64,000 bases of DNA, taken from NCBI GenBank assembly GCA_965223955.1, contig OZ245029.1, forward strand, positions 2,170,001-2,234,000, written 5' to 3'. Within the stretch, counting starts at the first letter, position 1. Every line of letters begins with the position of its first letter. Below are positions 16,888 through 25,641 of this stretch, one piece after another. The notes under the pieces are model-generated. The model saw only the letters and a list, made by a program, of their open reading frames with translations. It did no database searches and was not told the DNA's origin. The position numbers were made by a program, and so were the translations under genes. Source of the stretch: Bin75 sp965223955 (GTDB lineage: Bacteria; Nitrospirota; Nitrospiria; Nitrospirales; UBA8639).

Positions 16888-18315
16888 CTATCGCTCACCG
16901 ATTGCTTCGGAATAATAGGTTTCCAGGAGGGCGCTTCGCTCCTGATCCATGATCACGATTTGCCGTTGATCAAAGGTATTCGCCCAATACAAGTAATGGA
17001 AATTCCCGGCACAGCGCCCGTATTCAATGTGCCGTTGTCGCCCCTCCGCCTCCTCGTCGGTCTGCTGTCGCAGGACCACCCGGTCCGGAAGCTTTCGCCA
17101 CACCTGCTCGGCCACAGGGAAATGGTTTTCGTAAAGAGGAGCCTCTTCGGGTGGACCACTCTCCTGTTCCGACCAGATACGCGTGAGTCCGGGCCCCTGT
17201 TGCAGCTCATGCCTGACAAGTTCGACCATCAGGGGTTGGAGTTCCACCATGCCAACCAGAAGACCGGAAAACGTCCCTTGAAGCATGAGACGGACATAGC
17301 CCAACCCCCCACCCGTTCGCCCCGTCTCGTACCAGCCATCCTCTTTCCCGGCGTCCGTCACTACTTTTTCCGAATGCGCGTCGTCTTTCGGCAACTTGGC
17401 ATACACGAAATCCGCATGGATGCCTTGGCAACGATACAACCCCTGTTGCGGATCATGCCGTACGTCCTCCCGTAACGCCACGTCGGGAAAAGCGGCACCT
17501 CGTTTCATCACGTACAAAGGCCCCTCCTCAACCGGCTCCCCGAGTTCCGAATACGTCAGCAGCCGCGGATCCGTCATGGGAACACACCCTCTCGCTTCCA
17601 AGGCCCGCTGGAACAACACGCGTCTCCCCAGGTGAACGGCTTTTTCAAAGCACACGAACCGGCCCGAGGGAGCCAGCACTTGCAACAGCCAATCCAAACG
17701 AGGACCGATGCCCGTCCGTTCTTCCAGACTCCGTTGTTGCCGTGTATCCCGGTCGCGTTCAAAGCTCGTCCAGTTCCGGCTCGGAAGCCCCGGATCGGAT
17801 TCCGATTGAAAAAGGGCCTGAGTGGACACGATGGTATCAAATGTCCCGGGGATCTCGTGTTGAGGAATTTCGCAATGGCGAAAGCTCACGTTCTCGAGAT
17901 GAACCGATTGAGCAAACTGCCGCGCCACTTCAATCGATTTCAGAGACCGATCAATACCCAGAAACGTCACGTCAGGGAAACAGGTCGCGTACCAGGTCGT
18001 GAGAATCCCGACCCCGCACCCGACGTCCAAAACCTGCTGCCCGACTTCCAGCACGTCCGCGATCGCGGGGCCAAGCACGTGATAGTAGCCGTATCGCTGG
18101 CTGTATAAAACGGGAAGAACGTCGGAGGATGCCGCCAGATCATAAAATTCCTGATCCGCGTCCCCTCCTTCGTGACGGGTTTCAACCGCTTGCTGAAGAA
18201 GCCGAAGTTGCTCTCCGGATAAGGATTGCCGTTGCCAGGCATAATAGGAATCTTCATCGGGAAACCCGCGAAGTCCCCATGCGGCAAGATGCCGGGCAAT
18301 GTCCAATTTGGCCAT
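16888..18315 (-). CDS. Class I SAM-dependent methyltransferase
   Basis: The 475-residue protein has a Rossmann methyltransferase core around residues 80-240. The SAM-binding motif is VLDVGCGVGILTTW, with the acidic strand end FLGIDRS following. It is much longer than a minimal methyltransferase, and the C-terminal half (about 260-475) is a domain I do not recognise. The substrate is unknown. It lies downstream of the ProA-like gene on the same strand with a 50-bp gap. I preferred the ATG at 18315 to a GTG 6 bp upstream. Confidence 0.8.
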   Translation of the reverse strand: MAKLDIARHLAAWGLRGFPDEDSYYAWQRQSLSGEQLRLLQQAVETRHEGGDADQEFYDLAASSDVLPVLYSQRYGYYHVLGPAIADVLEVGQQVLDVGCGVGILTTWYATCFPDVTFLGIDRSLKSIEVARQFAQSVHLENVSFRHCEIPQHEIPGTFDTIVSTQALFQSESDPGLPSRNWTSFERDRDTRQQRSLEERTGIGPRLDWLLQVLAPSGRFVCFEKAVHLGRRVLFQRALEARGCVPMTDPRLLTYSELGEPVEEGPLYVMKRGAAFPDVALREDVRHDPQQGLYRCQGIHADFVYAKLPKDDAHSEKVVTDAGKEDGWYETGRTGGGLGYVRLMLQGTFSGLLVGMVELQPLMVELVRHELQQGPGLTRIWSEQESGPPEEAPLYENHFPVAEQVWRKLPDRVVLRQQTDEEAEGRQRHIEYGRCAGNFHYLYWANTFDQRQIVIMDQERSALLETYYSEAIGER

Positions 18316-18365
18316 GAGCACGAAACTGAGCCGTGAACCCTTGGAAAGAGAACGCTACGAAACGC

Positions 18366-19721
18366 CTAAAACTTTGCGGATAACATCATCGCATCTTCAT
18401 AGGCCTGCGGAACGGGATGAGGCTGTCGTAATTGGCCCGATCCAAACCCAACGTATTTTTCAGTCGTCAGGGATCGAAGCGTCAACGGCCCTCTCGCGTG
18501 GAAATGAGCTGTATTCACTCCCAGTTCCTCGCCCAAATCCATTTGCGGCCCTGAATGCAAGCGGGTCGAGGCATTCACCAACACCGAGCCGGAATCCACT
18601 TCCCGGACAAATCGCATCGCGGTTTCATAATGACGGGTCACGATGGTATCGGTATGCCCCGGCCCAAAGGCCGCAATGTGTGCAATGCCTTCGTCGAGAT
18701 CCTTGACGACCTTAATTCCCAAGGTCAGGGACTGCCTCTTTTGTTCCCAATCCTCGTCCGTGGCTGCTAGAATCCCCTTATGCCCGGTCATTGCCATGAT
18801 TCCCATCATGGCAATGGTTTTCGGACAGCCGATGAGATCGACCGTAAATTCACTGAGTAATCGCCGGAGCAGGCCCGGCAGCAACTGCCGTGCGATGCCC
18901 TGATGGACTAACACCGTATCGGCGGCATTGGTGGCAAACGGATCCTGAATCTTGGAATTCACCACGATCCCTTGAGCCAACGGCACGTCCGCCTCTTTAT
19001 CGACGTAGACGTGACACACTCCGCCGTCATACCCCAAGACCGGGACCCGGGACTGCTCCATCACGACTTTGCGCAGGCTCGCTTTTCCCCTGGGAACGAC
19101 ACCGTGAACCATGTTTCGCAATCGGGTCAATTCAAGCACGCCCTCATGGTCGGGGCGATCCACAAACGTGAGAGCCCCTTGAGGGACGCCGTGTTGTTCC
19201 GCCGTATCACGCAAGACTTTGGCCACTGCAGAATTGGTCTCAAACCATTCTTTGCCGCCCCGCACCACACACACGTTTCCCGACCGGAGACACATCGCAA
19301 ACGATTCGGCAACCACGGACGGGCCATATTCGGAAATGACGGCGATCACCCCGATAGGGACACGAACCCGATGAATCTGCAGACCTTCCTGCGTCACCCA
19401 GACCTGGGACACTTCGCCCGTGGGATCAGGTTCCTCCGCAATCCTACGAATAAAGGCGACGAGATCGAGAAGATGTTCTTCCGTCACGGAAGTCCGTTTT
19501 CTCGCTTTCCGATACTCCTCCATCCCCCGTTCCTTGGGAATGGCATCGAGATCCTGTTGATTGGCCGCCAACACGTCTTCCATGCTCGCTTCCAACTGTT
19601 CCGCCATGGCCATGAGGGCCAAGGCACGGTCATGCCCCCTCATCAACGACAGGGCACGAGTCGCGGCATTGGCTTGTTTGGCAAGACCCTGAATATACAG
19701 TTTGATAGGAAGTTCAACCAT
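18366..19721 (-). CDS. ProA-like (gamma-glutamyl phosphate reductase) protein lacking the catalytic cysteine
   Basis: The 451-residue product aligns along its whole length with ProA: SGNVCVVRGGKEWFETN, VPRGKASL, VLVNASTRL and FHARGPLTLRSLTTEKYVG. ProA reduces gamma-glutamyl phosphate to the semialdehyde in proline synthesis. Its catalytic Cys sits in a motif such as PSxCNxxE. Here the same place reads DPFATNAAD, with Thr264 in place of Cys, and the GDG before CHVYVD is YDGG. It may be a divergent paralog with another role or an inactive form. No proB is adjacent, which fits a non-standard role. Confidence 0.75.
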   Translation of the reverse strand: MVELPIKLYIQGLAKQANAATRALSLMRGHDRALALMAMAEQLEASMEDVLAANQQDLDAIPKERGMEEYRKARKRTSVTEEHLLDLVAFIRRIAEEPDPTGEVSQVWVTQEGLQIHRVRVPIGVIAVISEYGPSVVAESFAMCLRSGNVCVVRGGKEWFETNSAVAKVLRDTAEQHGVPQGALTFVDRPDHEGVLELTRLRNMVHGVVPRGKASLRKVVMEQSRVPVLGYDGGVCHVYVDKEADVPLAQGIVVNSKIQDPFATNAADTVLVHQGIARQLLPGLLRRLLSEFTVDLIGCPKTIAMMGIMAMTGHKGILAATDEDWEQKRQSLTLGIKVVKDLDEGIAHIAAFGPGHTDTIVTRHYETAMRFVREVDSGSVLVNASTRLHSGPQMDLGEELGVNTAHFHARGPLTLRSLTTEKYVGFGSGQLRQPHPVPQAYEDAMMLSAKF

Positions 19722-19827
19722 TCTTAAACCCTCATTTCACAAAACGTGAATAACGTATGATTTTATTGACTATTCAAAAGTTTTCACACCAGAAGCCCAA
19801 CCCATTTTTGCCATTCCAAGCCCCTTT

Positions 19828-19970
19828 TTGTCATTCCGAGCGAAGCGAGGAATCTCTCGTTCAACAACCGAACACCTTCAAAAGCAGATCCTTTCCTTCG
19901 ACAGACCCTTCGCAAAACTCAGGACAGGCACTTCGTTCAGGCTGACCACTCCGGCACCTTCGCTCAGGTT
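19828..19970. repeat. Dispersed repeat of the 'cattccgagcgaagcgagg' type (family B)
   Basis: The copy runs from 'cattccgagcgaagcgagga' through 'caacaaccgaacaccttcaa' to repeated 'cttcgctcaggttgaca' pieces. Related copies lie near 34879, 44130, 58160, 58440, 60765 and 60990. The stretch 19722-20057 contains no gene. Confidence 0.7.
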
Positions 19971-20057
19971 GACAAATTGGCACTCAAGAGAACTGCCACA
20001 TCCATCAGGCAAAAAATCACTGTACCGACATTCAGGAATCCCCGTCAAAACTTCAAG

Positions 20058-20251
20058 CCCCCCTAACCCGCATTTCTCACCAGGCTCCGTCGGCGAGGGC
20101 GTCGAGACGCCGCTGTGCCGTGGCGCACGGACTGGAAGACGCTGAAGGCATAGTTGACACTATGTCGAAGTGGCTTGGGAGTACGCCCCGGCACAGCGAG
20201 TGGACCGGCGCCCGTAGCAGGAGGCTGGTGAGAAATGCGGGTTAAGGGGGG
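20058..20251. repeat. Large inverted repeat, 194 bp
   Basis: Outer arms at 20058-20088 and 20221-20251 are near-perfect inverses (core aacccgcatttctcacca). Inner arms gctgtgccg (20112-20120) and cggcacagc (20189-20197) are exact inverses. The whole could fold as a long hairpin or be a MITE-like element. It lies about 220 bp upstream of rpsB. No reading frame in it looks coding. Confidence 0.7.
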
Positions 20252-20390
20252 ATCCGTGATTGCGCCGGTTCCTACGTCGTTTTACTCTTTTGCAGGAAAG
20301 CATGGCAATTGACCTTGCATTAAAAACAAGGGGTATGTTAAATCTTTTTGGTTTAGTAATTGGGCGAACTCGCCCTGGGCCGTGTGGGAC

Positions 20391-20412
20391 GACTCTCATC
20401 AGAGTCCTTTTT
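20391..20412 (+). terminator. Terminator-like hairpin in the rpsB leader
   Basis: The stem gactct/agagtc with a 4-nt loop is followed by CTTTTT, 58 bp upstream of the rpsB ATG. Another hairpin, gggcgaactcgccc, lies at 20362-20375. The pair may form an attenuator sensing ribosomal protein S2, or simply end an upstream transcript. No other gene on this strand is close by, which favours attenuation. Confidence 0.5.
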
Positions 20413-20469
20413 GAAACGATGGCGAAATTTCCTAATATCCCTACTTGAGTGGAGGCGAAAAATCCCAAT

Positions 20470-21258
20470 ATGGTATCCATCAAAGACATGTTAGAAGCAG
20501 GCGTACATTTTGGACATCAAACCAATCGTTGGAATCCCAAAATGAAGTCGTATCTCTTCGGAGAAAGAAACGGCATCTATCTCATTGATTTACAACAAAC
20601 CGCTAAATTCTTTCTCGACGCCTATACTTTTGTCCGGGATACCGTTGCGGCCGGGGAATCGGTCCTCTTCGTGGGCACCAAGCGTCAAGCCATCGACATC
20701 GTTGAAGAAGAAGCCACGCGGTGTGGAATGTATTACGTCACCCAACGCTGGCTGGGGGGCATGCTCACCAATTTCGAAACGATCAAAAAAAGTATCCGCC
20801 AACTCAAGAAACTCGAAGCCGCTCAAACCGATGGAACCCATGAACGGCTGAAGAAAAAAGAAGTGTTGCTGATGGAAAAAGAGCGGGGAAAACTGGAGAA
20901 ATATTTGGGCGGCATCAAGACAATGGAAAGTGTGCCCGGATGTATCTACGTCCTCGACACGCGCATTCAACACACTACCGTCAAGGAAGCCAATCGTTTG
21001 GGCATTCCCGTTGTCGCCATTGTGGATACCAATTGTGATCCCACCCGGATTGATTTTCCAATCCCCGGAAATGACGATGCCATCCGCTCATTGAAACTCT
21101 TTACCGCTCAGATTGCAGACGCCTGTCTGGAAGGCCAGGCCCTTCGAAACAAGCAGGAGGATTCGAGTGGAGGAGAAGAAGACACCATTATGACCGACAT
21201 GATCTCTGCCCGTTCGACCGAGAATCAGATGAAAAGCGTTCAAGCACCTTCCTCATAG
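20470..21258 (+). CDS. rpsB: 30S ribosomal protein S2
   Basis: The 262-residue product starts MVSIKDMLEAGVHFGHQTNR, the standard S2 opening, so I use the ATG at 20470; a GGAGG lies 13 bp ahead. QRWLGGMLTNFETI and VVAIVDTNCDPTRIDFPIPGND-type segments are canonical. S2 helps assemble the small-subunit head and recruits S1. The last 30 residues (SGGEEDTIM onward) are a poorly conserved tail. It heads the rpsB-tsf-pyrH-frr-alr run. Confidence 0.97.
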   Translation: MVSIKDMLEAGVHFGHQTNRWNPKMKSYLFGERNGIYLIDLQQTAKFFLDAYTFVRDTVAAGESVLFVGTKRQAIDIVEEEATRCGMYYVTQRWLGGMLTNFETIKKSIRQLKKLEAAQTDGTHERLKKKEVLLMEKERGKLEKYLGGIKTMESVPGCIYVLDTRIQHTTVKEANRLGIPVVAIVDTNCDPTRIDFPIPGNDDAIRSLKLFTAQIADACLEGQALRNKQEDSSGGEEDTIMTDMISARSTENQMKSVQAPSS

Positions 21259-21311
21259 AACGCCGTCGGCAATATTTTTCATCTTAGCCAAATAAGGGAG
21301 AAGGATACGCG

Positions 21312-21908
21312 ATGTCCAGCATGGGTACCTTGGTGAAAGAACTACGCGGCAAGACAGGAGCCGGAATCCTTGATTGTCAAAACGCGCTGAAAGAAACCGA
21401 TTCGGATATTGAAAAAGCCATTGACCTCCTTCGTCAACGCGGTCTGGCCGCGGCTCAAAAGAAAGCCGGGCGGGAAACCAAGGAAGGCGTCGTCTCATCC
21501 TATATCCACGCCGGGAGCAAAATCGGCGTTCTTGTCGAAGTCAATTGTGAAACGGACTTTGTCGCTCGAAATGACGAATTTCAGGAATTGGTCAAAGACG
21601 TCGCCCTGCAAATTGCCGCCGCCAGTCCTGCCTACGTCAAACGCGACCAGGTCTCCCCCGAGCAAGTCGAACGGGAAAAGGCCATTTACCTGGCACAGGC
21701 GAAAGAACTCGGGAAACCTGCCGCCGCCATTGAAAAAATCGTTCAAGGCAAATTGGAAAAGTTCTACCAGGAACAGTGCCTCCTCGAGCAAAATTTCATC
21801 AAAGATCCCAACGTCACGATCACCGAAATCCTCACGCAAAAAATTGCCAAGCTTGGTGAAAACATCAGCATTGCCCGTTTTACGCGATACCAACTAGGCC
21901 AGGACTGA
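21312..21908 (+). CDS. tsf: Elongation factor Ts
   Basis: The protein has 198 residues, shorter than E. coli EF-Ts (283), but of the common compact form. The N-terminal UBA-like domain contains LRGKTGAGILDCQNAL. The signature VEVNCETDFVARNDEF is intact, followed by a single core domain. EF-Ts recycles EF-Tu by GDP release. A GGGAGAAGGA ribosome site precedes the ATG. The stop overlaps the pyrH start by one base. Confidence 0.97.
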   Translation: MSSMGTLVKELRGKTGAGILDCQNALKETDSDIEKAIDLLRQRGLAAAQKKAGRETKEGVVSSYIHAGSKIGVLVEVNCETDFVARNDEFQELVKDVALQIAAASPAYVKRDQVSPEQVEREKAIYLAQAKELGKPAAAIEKIVQGKLEKFYQEQCLLEQNFIKDPNVTITEILTQKIAKLGENISIARFTRYQLGQD

Positions 21909-22636
21909 TGCCTATTCAGTACCACCGCATTCTCCTCAAAATCAGTGGGGAAATGCTTGCAGGGGAACAAACCTACGGCATTACCCCCGATATCCTCACG
22001 ACGCTCGCCGATGAGATTCACGAGGTCGTGAATATGGAAGTCGAGGTCGCGTTGGTTATCGGCGGCGGGAATATTTTTCGAGGCATTGCCGCCAGCGCAG
22101 ACGGGATGGAGCGCGCGGCTGCCGACTACATGGGCATGCTCGCAACCCTGCTGAATGCCCTTGCGTTACAAAACGCGCTTGAAAAAGCCGGGGTCTCCAC
22201 GCGCGTGTTATCGGCCATTGAAATGAGGCAGTTAGCCGAGAGCTACATCCGGCGACGGGCCATCCGGCACCTTGAAAAAAAACGGGTCGTGATTTTTGCC
22301 GCCGGCACCGGGAACCCGTATTTTACGACGGACACGGCCGCGGCCCTGCGAGCGATGGAAATAAAAGCCGACGTGATCTTGAAGGGAACCAAGGTCAACG
22401 GAATTTATGATTCCGATCCGCTGAATAACCCGTCGGCAACAATGTTTGATGAACTGCCATTCCTTTCCATACTCAACAAAAGCTTGAAGGTCATGGATGC
22501 CACGGCCATTACGCTGTGCATGGATAACAATCTTCCCTTGATCGTGTTCAATCTCACCGAACCGGGCAATTTGAAACGCGTGGTCCTGGGAGAAAAAATC
22601 GGGACCCTCGTGAAACAAGACGCGGTCCTCACGTAA
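21908..22636 (+). CDS. pyrH: Uridylate kinase
   Basis: The 242-residue hexameric-type UMP kinase of the amino-acid kinase fold phosphorylates UMP to UDP. The N-terminal ILLKISGEML, the VIGGGNIFRG loop and the GTGNPYFTTDTAAALRA segment are diagnostic. It begins on the last base of the tsf stop codon (TGATG), implying coupled translation. It is followed 12 bp later by frr. Confidence 0.98.
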   Translation: MPIQYHRILLKISGEMLAGEQTYGITPDILTTLADEIHEVVNMEVEVALVIGGGNIFRGIAASADGMERAAADYMGMLATLLNALALQNALEKAGVSTRVLSAIEMRQLAESYIRRRAIRHLEKKRVVIFAAGTGNPYFTTDTAAALRAMEIKADVILKGTKVNGIYDSDPLNNPSATMFDELPFLSILNKSLKVMDATAITLCMDNNLPLIVFNLTEPGNLKRVVLGEKIGTLVKQDAVLT

Positions 22637-22648
22637 CCGGAGTTCATC

Positions 22649-23209
22649 ATGTCGTCCCAAACAACGATTGACAAGCTCACACAAAAGATGGATGGAGCCC
22701 TTGAGCACCTTAAAAAAGAACTCGCCTCGATCAGAGGCAGTCGGGCTTCCTTGTCGCTCCTCGATCATATTAAAGTTGATTACTATGGGACGCCGACCCC
22801 CTTGCAACAGGTGGGGAACCTCTCGATGCCGGACAGCCGATTAATCATGGTCCAGCCGTGGGACCCCACCAGCATGAAAGACATTGAAAAGGCCGTTCTT
22901 TCCTCGGATCTCGGCTTGAATCCGTCCAACGACGGAAAAGTGATTCGAATTCCGATTCCCGCCTTAAGCGAGGAACGTCGAAAGGAATTCGTGAAAGTGT
23001 GTCGAAAATACGGAGAAGAGACGAAAATCCACATTCGGGGCATTCGTCGAGAGGGAAATGATGAACTCAAGCGCCTCCAAAAAGACTCAACGATTACCGA
23101 AGACGACCTGCGACGCGGCGAGGCGAGTATTCAAAAAATCGTGGACGACAAGATCAAGCTGGTCGATGAGTTTCTCAAGAAAAAGGAGGAAGAAATCTTA
23201 GAGATTTAA
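22649..23209 (+). CDS. frr: Ribosome recycling factor
   Basis: The 186-residue length is typical. Conserved segments include GTPTPLQQVGNLSMPDSR, LGLNPSNDGKVIRIPIP and a helical C-terminus with RRIRREGND-type sequence. With EF-G, it splits post-termination ribosomes. It follows pyrH by 12 bp and is followed 10 bp later by alr. Confidence 0.98.
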   Translation: MSSQTTIDKLTQKMDGALEHLKKELASIRGSRASLSLLDHIKVDYYGTPTPLQQVGNLSMPDSRLIMVQPWDPTSMKDIEKAVLSSDLGLNPSNDGKVIRIPIPALSEERRKEFVKVCRKYGEETKIHIRGIRREGNDELKRLQKDSTITEDDLRRGEASIQKIVDDKIKLVDEFLKKKEEEILEI

Positions 23210-23219
23210 GGTCTTTGTC

Positions 23220-24395
23220 GTGTCCTCTCCCTCTTCTCCAACCTCCGTGACCACTTCTTCCGCGCTGTCACCGACTCTGGCTACCATTCATCTTCACGCC
23301 GTTGCTCACAATCTCCGTGAACTTCGTCGCGTTCTCGCACCACACGTTGAAATTTTAGCGGTGATCAAAGCCGATGGCTATGGCCATGGTGGCATCGCCG
23401 TCGCCGAAGCCCTGTCGCAACTCGGCGTCCGACGGTTCGGCGTGGCCACGGTACAAGAAGGCGTTCTTCTGCGGAAAGCCGGAATACTCGAAGACATTAT
23501 CGTGATGGGCGGTATCTTCCCCGGGCAAGTCAAGGATCTCGTTCAGGCCAACCTGATTCCCACGCTCTCCGATGCCGACACCGTGCATGCCCTGAGCCGA
23601 GAAGTTTCACAAAACCTTCGCCCCTACCCCGTTCACGTCGAGGTGGACACCGGCATGAGACGCTTGGGATTCGCCTCCAAAGAGGTGCTCCCTCTCCTGC
23701 AATCTCCCATGTTTTCCCACACCCTCGTGTGTCAGGGGCTCATGACTCATCTGGCCGATGCCGACAACGATGACCCGACGTTTACCCTTCACCAACTCGA
23801 CCGATTTCACGAAGCCGTTTCGAGCCTGCCTGCCGTCAATGGGCCTCGTCCCTGCCGGCATGCCGCCAACACTGCGGGGATACTCTGGCACCCTCAGGCT
23901 CAATTGGATATGGTTCGCCCCGGACTGTTGTTATACGGGTACACACCCGTGCCCGACAGGGACGCACCTGTTTCCCTTCAGCCGGTCATGTCCCTGACGA
24001 CCAAAATCGTGCACCTGAAAACGGCCGGGAAAGGAGAACCCGTGAGTTACGGTGATCTCTATCGCACTCGGCGCGATTCCCGGTTGGCGATACTTCCCAT
24101 CGGCTATGCCCACGGGTATAACCGCCGGCTCTCCAATACGGGAGAAGTCATCATTCACGACCGACGCTTCCTGATTGTCGGGCGAATCTGTATGGATATG
24201 ACCGTCGTCGACGTCACCGACGACCCCACGATCAAGCCGGGTGACGACGTGATTTTGATGGGCAAATCGGAAAATCAGGAGATCACGGCCTACGATCTGG
24301 CGAACTGGCAGAACTCGATTCCCTATGAGGTTCTCTGCAATCTCGGGGCAAAGGTGACTCGCGTGTATGAACCTCTGGAACTTCGCGATGGATGA
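23220..24395 (+). CDS. alr: Alanine racemase
   Basis: The 391-residue product is a fold-type III PLP enzyme converting L-Ala to D-Ala for peptidoglycan. The PLP lysine lies in AVIKADGYGHGG (about residue 45), and the opposing catalytic tyrosine in ILPIGYAHGYNRRLSN (about residue 300). The GRICMDM segment is also conserved. I use the GTG at 23220, only 10 bp after frr. The Ser/Thr-rich N-terminal 20 residues are extra, and the real start may be later. Finding it at the end of the rpsB operon is less usual. Confidence 0.93.
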   Translation: MSSPSSPTSVTTSSALSPTLATIHLHAVAHNLRELRRVLAPHVEILAVIKADGYGHGGIAVAEALSQLGVRRFGVATVQEGVLLRKAGILEDIIVMGGIFPGQVKDLVQANLIPTLSDADTVHALSREVSQNLRPYPVHVEVDTGMRRLGFASKEVLPLLQSPMFSHTLVCQGLMTHLADADNDDPTFTLHQLDRFHEAVSSLPAVNGPRPCRHAANTAGILWHPQAQLDMVRPGLLLYGYTPVPDRDAPVSLQPVMSLTTKIVHLKTAGKGEPVSYGDLYRTRRDSRLAILPIGYAHGYNRRLSNTGEVIIHDRRFLIVGRICMDMTVVDVTDDPTIKPGDDVILMGKSENQEITAYDLANWQNSIPYEVLCNLGAKVTRVYEPLELRDG

Positions 24396-24444
24396 GGAAT
24401 GAAAAAGGGGTGGGGCAGTGCGTACCCCGTGCACGTCCGGCCAT

Positions 24445-24753
24445 TTACGTCTTCAGTTTCTTCTTCAGCCGTTTTTCCACACTGGCCACTTTCCCGCTCA
24501 GGCGCCCCGTGTGTCCTTTCCGATAATCAACTTTCATCGTACAGGAGATGCGGGGACAATCCTTCTTCATCCGCTCATAACATTGACGAACCACGTCAAG
24601 CACCTCATCCCATTCGCCTTCGAGCACCGTCCCCATGGGATTCAGCCGGTAATCGACTCCGCTTTTGTCGATAATCTTTAAAGATCGGGAGACATATTTT
24701 CCCACGCTTTCGCCTTTTCCCAGGGGAGACATGCTGAATTCCAATAAGATCAT
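24445..24753 (-). CDS. MTH1187/YkoF-type thiamine-binding protein
   Basis: The 102-residue protein matches the small ferredoxin-like MTH1187 family (formerly DUF77): it opens MILLEFSMSPLGKGESVGKY and contains YRLNPMGTVLEGEWDEVLDVV. Relatives bind thiamine-like ligands; a transport or sensing role is presumed. It is convergent with alr and 21 bp downstream of the precorrin-2 dehydrogenase-like gene on the same strand. The last 25 residues are very basic. Confidence 0.85.
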   Translation of the reverse strand: MILLEFSMSPLGKGESVGKYVSRSLKIIDKSGVDYRLNPMGTVLEGEWDEVLDVVRQCYERMKKDCPRISCTMKVDYRKGHTGRLSGKVASVEKRLKKKLKT

Positions 24754-24774
24754 ACCGCACCATCCTTCAAAACG

Positions 24775-25407
24775 TTATGAATCGGAAGAGGCTTTCTGTG
24801 CGATCCAGGCAGCGGGATACTCGACGTTCCCGGTCAACCGGAACCCTTCGACCGCCGCTTTCAATCGCTCTCTCCTTTTTTCCATGCTCGGTTCATTGGC
24901 CTGGACGTCTTTACGTAACGCTCCCAGCCAATCCAAAAACTTTTCAAATTCTTCATCAAAGATCTCTTCACCGTTCCGCCGCAAGGTACCGGCAAGGGCA
25001 GGAGACGCCCCACCCGTACTGATCGCCACGCGAAGCGCCCCGCGTTGGACCAAAGCGGGCATCATGAAATTCGACAACTCCGGCTGATCAATCGACCACA
25101 CCAGAAACCGTTCATCTTCCGATAAGGCACGTAACGATTTTGCAAGATCCGTATCATCCGGCAGCGTATTGAGGACGACAAAAGCTCCCTGGGTATCCAT
25201 CGATCGAAAACGTCGTCCCCGATGCAGAACTTTTCCGGCAGCCGTGAGCTTCCGCAGAGGCCCGTTCAAGGTGGGATTCACCACGGTCACTTTGGCCCCA
25301 ACGTCCAACAACAGGGTTGTCTTGTGTACCGCTTCGTCTTCACCACCGATCACCACGCATAAGCGGCCATACAGGTCCAACGAAATTTGAAAACCGGCAT
25401 TATTCAT
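24775..25407 (-). CDS. Precorrin-2 dehydrogenase / sirohydrochlorin ferrochelatase-like protein (Met8/CysG-N)
   Basis: The 210-residue product has an N-terminal NAD-binding fold (LCVVIGGEDEAVHKTTLLLDVGAKVTVV in outline) and the typical VAISTGGASPALAGTLR segment. The family oxidises precorrin-2 to sirohydrochlorin and may insert iron, leading to siroheme or anaerobic corrinoids. The usual GGGxVA glycine loop is slightly altered (GGEDEA). It lies near but not within the cobalamin operon. Family membership is good; catalytic capacity is unproven. Confidence 0.82.
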   Translation of the reverse strand: MNNAGFQISLDLYGRLCVVIGGEDEAVHKTTLLLDVGAKVTVVNPTLNGPLRKLTAAGKVLHRGRRFRSMDTQGAFVVLNTLPDDTDLAKSLRALSEDERFLVWSIDQPELSNFMMPALVQRGALRVAISTGGASPALAGTLRRNGEEIFDEEFEKFLDWLGALRKDVQANEPSMEKRRERLKAAVEGFRLTGNVEYPAAWIAQKASSDS

Positions 25408-25429
25408 TATGCCAACTCTTTCTTACCCC

Positions 25430-25580
25430 AGCCCCCTCCCTCTAGGGGGAAGGTGCTTTTCTTCATTCCCCTCCTTTGTAAGGAGGGGGAGGGGAGGTAG
25501 AATTTACGAAAACAAAACCTCATGCTCTATAGATATGCCACTCTACCCCACCTAGCCTCCCCTTACAAAGGGGAGGGAAC
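25430..25580. repeat. Family A intergenic repeat, opposite arm order
   Basis: The arm 'cccctcctttgtaaggaggg' comes first here (25467 on), with ggggaggtag. It is followed by ctctaccccacctagcctcc and ccttacaaaggggaggg. It occupies the gap between the Met8-like and HNH genes. Confidence 0.7.
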
Positions 25581-25641
25581 GAGAGAAAAAACCCCACGCG
25601 GGGCTTATAACCCTGAACAGGGTAAACCACAGAGGGTTGAT

